Shown: one piece after another, positions 63,291 to 64,000 of the stretch
Position numbering within the stretch: position 1 is the stretch's first letter
Layout of the letters: each line of letters opens with the position of its first letter
Assembly (NCBI RefSeq): GCF_014208105.1
Contig: NZ_JACHMQ010000001.1
Coordinates: 7,192,001 to 7,256,000 of the forward strand
Direction of reading: 5' to 3'
Source: Actinomadura coerulea
Lineage (GTDB): Bacteria; Actinomycetota; Actinomycetes; Streptosporangiales; Streptosporangiaceae
DNA: 64,000 nt
Made by a program: the position numbers and the translations under genes
Notes under the pieces: model-generated
Database searches by the model: none
Seen by the model: only the letters and a program-made list of their open reading frames with translations
What the model was told of the DNA's origin: nothing

Positions 63291-64000
63291 ATGCGCGTCA
63301 ACCATTCACGGCGCACTTTCGTGCCGTCACGTTCCGTCACTCGGCGCCGGTCGCGGCAGGCTCAGGAGCATCGGGCCTGGCCCCAGCGCGTCCCCCTGCT
63401 GCGCAGGCTCGGCCGGATGGACCGGTGGGCGTTCGATCAGGTGGCGTCGGCGCGGCTGCGCGGGCTGGAGTACGTCCTGCCGCGCCTGTCGCGGTTCGCC
63501 GACCACGGGGTGCTGTGGTTCTCGGCGGCCGGCGCGATGGGCGTCGCGGGACGGCCCCGGCTGCGGCGCGCGGCGCTGCGCGGGGCCATCGCGATCGCCG
63601 TGGCGAGCCCCGCGGTGAACATCGTCGGAAAGCAGGCCTTCCGCCGCAGGCGCCCCGTCGTCGACCTCGTCCCCCCGATCCGGATCCGGTGGAAGCTGCC
63701 GACCTCGCACGCCTTCCCCTCCGGGCACTCGGCGTCGGCCGCCGCGTTCGCGACGGGCGTCGCGCTGGAGGCGCCGGCCGCGGTGGCCGTCCCGGTCGCG
63801 GCGACGGCCGCGGCGGTGGCCTTCTCCCGCGTCTACACCGGCGCCCACTATCCGGGCGACGTCCTGGCGGGGCTCGGGATCGGCGCGCTCGCCGGGGCCG
63901 GGACGCGGTTGGTGTGGCCCTCGCGGCCTCCGGTGGCGCGCGTGGCCCCGGCCGGGGGCGGGGTCCTGCGGACCGCCGAGGACGGGCGGGGCGTCGTGGC
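63291..64000 (+). CDS. PAP2-family phosphatase, probably fused to a diacylglycerol-kinase domain (partial)
   Basis: Runs off the right edge; 236 codons are visible, starting MRVNHSRRTFVPSR. Membrane-embedded phosphatase of the PAP2 type with all three catalytic motifs: KQAFRRRRP (KxxxxxxRP), FPSGHSAS (PSGH), SRVYTGAHYPGD (SRxxxxxHxxxD). Preceding it is an N-terminal helical region with RLGRMDRWAFDQVASARLRGLEYVLPRLSRFADHGVLWFSAAGAMGVAG. The segment after the last helix, ending VLRTAEDGRGVV, resembles the linker to a diacylglycerol kinase domain in the bifunctional PAP2-DAGK proteins of actinobacteria, but that part is outside the window. The 110-base divergent region to the ABC permease gene carries the promoters. 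Confidence 0.85.
   Translation, partial: MRVNHSRRTFVPSRSVTRRRSRQAQEHRAWPQRVPLLRRLGRMDRWAFDQVASARLRGLEYVLPRLSRFADHGVLWFSAAGAMGVAGRPRLRRAALRGAIAIAVASPAVNIVGKQAFRRRRPVVDLVPPIRIRWKLPTSHAFPSGHSASAAAFATGVALEAPAAVAVPVAATAAAVAFSRVYTGAHYPGDVLAGLGIGALAGAGTRLVWPSRPPVARVAPAGGGVLRTAEDGRGVV

Noticed and set aside
1..64000. CRISPR arrays, tRNA/rRNA genes, insertion sequences and integrases
   Set aside because: No regular spacer-repeat array, no cloverleaf with CCA-adjacent structure noticed, and no transposase or integrase motif in any plausible frame; a dedicated RNA search could still reveal a small RNA.

Overview
The window comes from a very GC-rich chromosome with actinomycete gene content: IdeR-type DtxR regulator, mycobacterial-type SerC, citrate synthase 2, SpoIIE/GAF/HATPase phosphatases, SigE-family sigma factor, a histone-H1-like Lys/Ala protein, DUF2630, DUF4333, and an ArgS-like anticodon-binding protein next to none of its usual partners. 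GTG starts, 4-bp ATGA/GTGA overlaps and perfect hairpin terminators without long U tracts are frequent. A Streptosporangiales/Thermomonosporaceae-like or related filamentous actinomycete is the best guess, but the sequence alone does not fix the genus.

Layout. 1-6700 (minus): a Tad/Flp pilus assembly operon read from 6700 down to 1: an unknown Pro-rich protein with four in-frame TTA codons in a tandem repeat, CpaB, a CpaE-type ATPase fused to a TadE-like pseudopilin, TadE, CpaF/TadA, TadB, and a TadC cut by the window edge. 6701-7302 is a divergent regulatory region with a promoter and two palindromes. 7303-14949: class II glutamine amidotransferase, serC, a small membrane protein, a 963-aa membrane receptor with an extracytoplasmic periplasmic-binding-like domain, citrate synthase and pdxH. 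14970-15754 is the 3' remnant of an MFS exporter gene. 15762-21813: UdgX uracil-DNA glycosylase, ideR, a PAS-GAF-SpoIIE-HATPase phosphatase, a zinc alcohol dehydrogenase and a secreted protein. 21880-27919: methyltransferase, small membrane proteins, an MFS transporter with a C-terminal MarR-like domain, thiolase and enoyl-CoA hydratase.

27926-36799 is more accessory: an unrecognised 371-aa protein, a DUF6183 protein, a YcxB-like protein, an AraC remnant, an SRPBCC/ArsR pair with two matching operators, a second MFS transporter, an integral membrane protein, the ArgS-like protein (NrtL type) isolated by strong terminators, and a CaiB-family CoA-transferase. 36842-43000: a LuxR-family AAA regulator, a methyltransferase and an acyl-CoA dehydrogenase. 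43083-43707 holds degraded gene pieces. 43761-50922: SigE-family sigma factor with a putative anti-sigma partner, the deoC-aldehyde dehydrogenase-truncated aldehyde dehydrogenase operon, an H1-like protein whose ribosome binding site lies in a hairpin, DUF2630 and an F420/flavin-type oxidoreductase. 50938-56739 (minus): argS, plsX, two DUF4333-type proteins, an alpha/beta hydrolase and a DUF998 protein. 57113-64000: a KamA-family radical SAM enzyme, a divergent MFS exporter/ArsR-type regulator pair, a PEBP protein, a Wzm/Wzt-type ABC exporter of cell-surface polysaccharide and a PAP2 phosphatase running off the end.

Functional themes are surface structures (Tad pilus, polysaccharide export, PAP2 lipid phosphatase), fatty acyl-CoA metabolism (thiolase, enoyl-CoA hydratase, acyl-CoA dehydrogenase, CaiB), central metabolism (SerC, PdxH, citrate synthase, DeoC) and many one- or two-component-like regulators. 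No tRNA, rRNA, CRISPR array, insertion sequence or integrase was seen. The most unusual items are the catalytically gutted ArgS homologue, the receptor-like membrane protein, the CpaE-TadE fusion, the TTA-repeat gene at the head of the Tad operon, and several operator/ribosome-binding-site hairpins.
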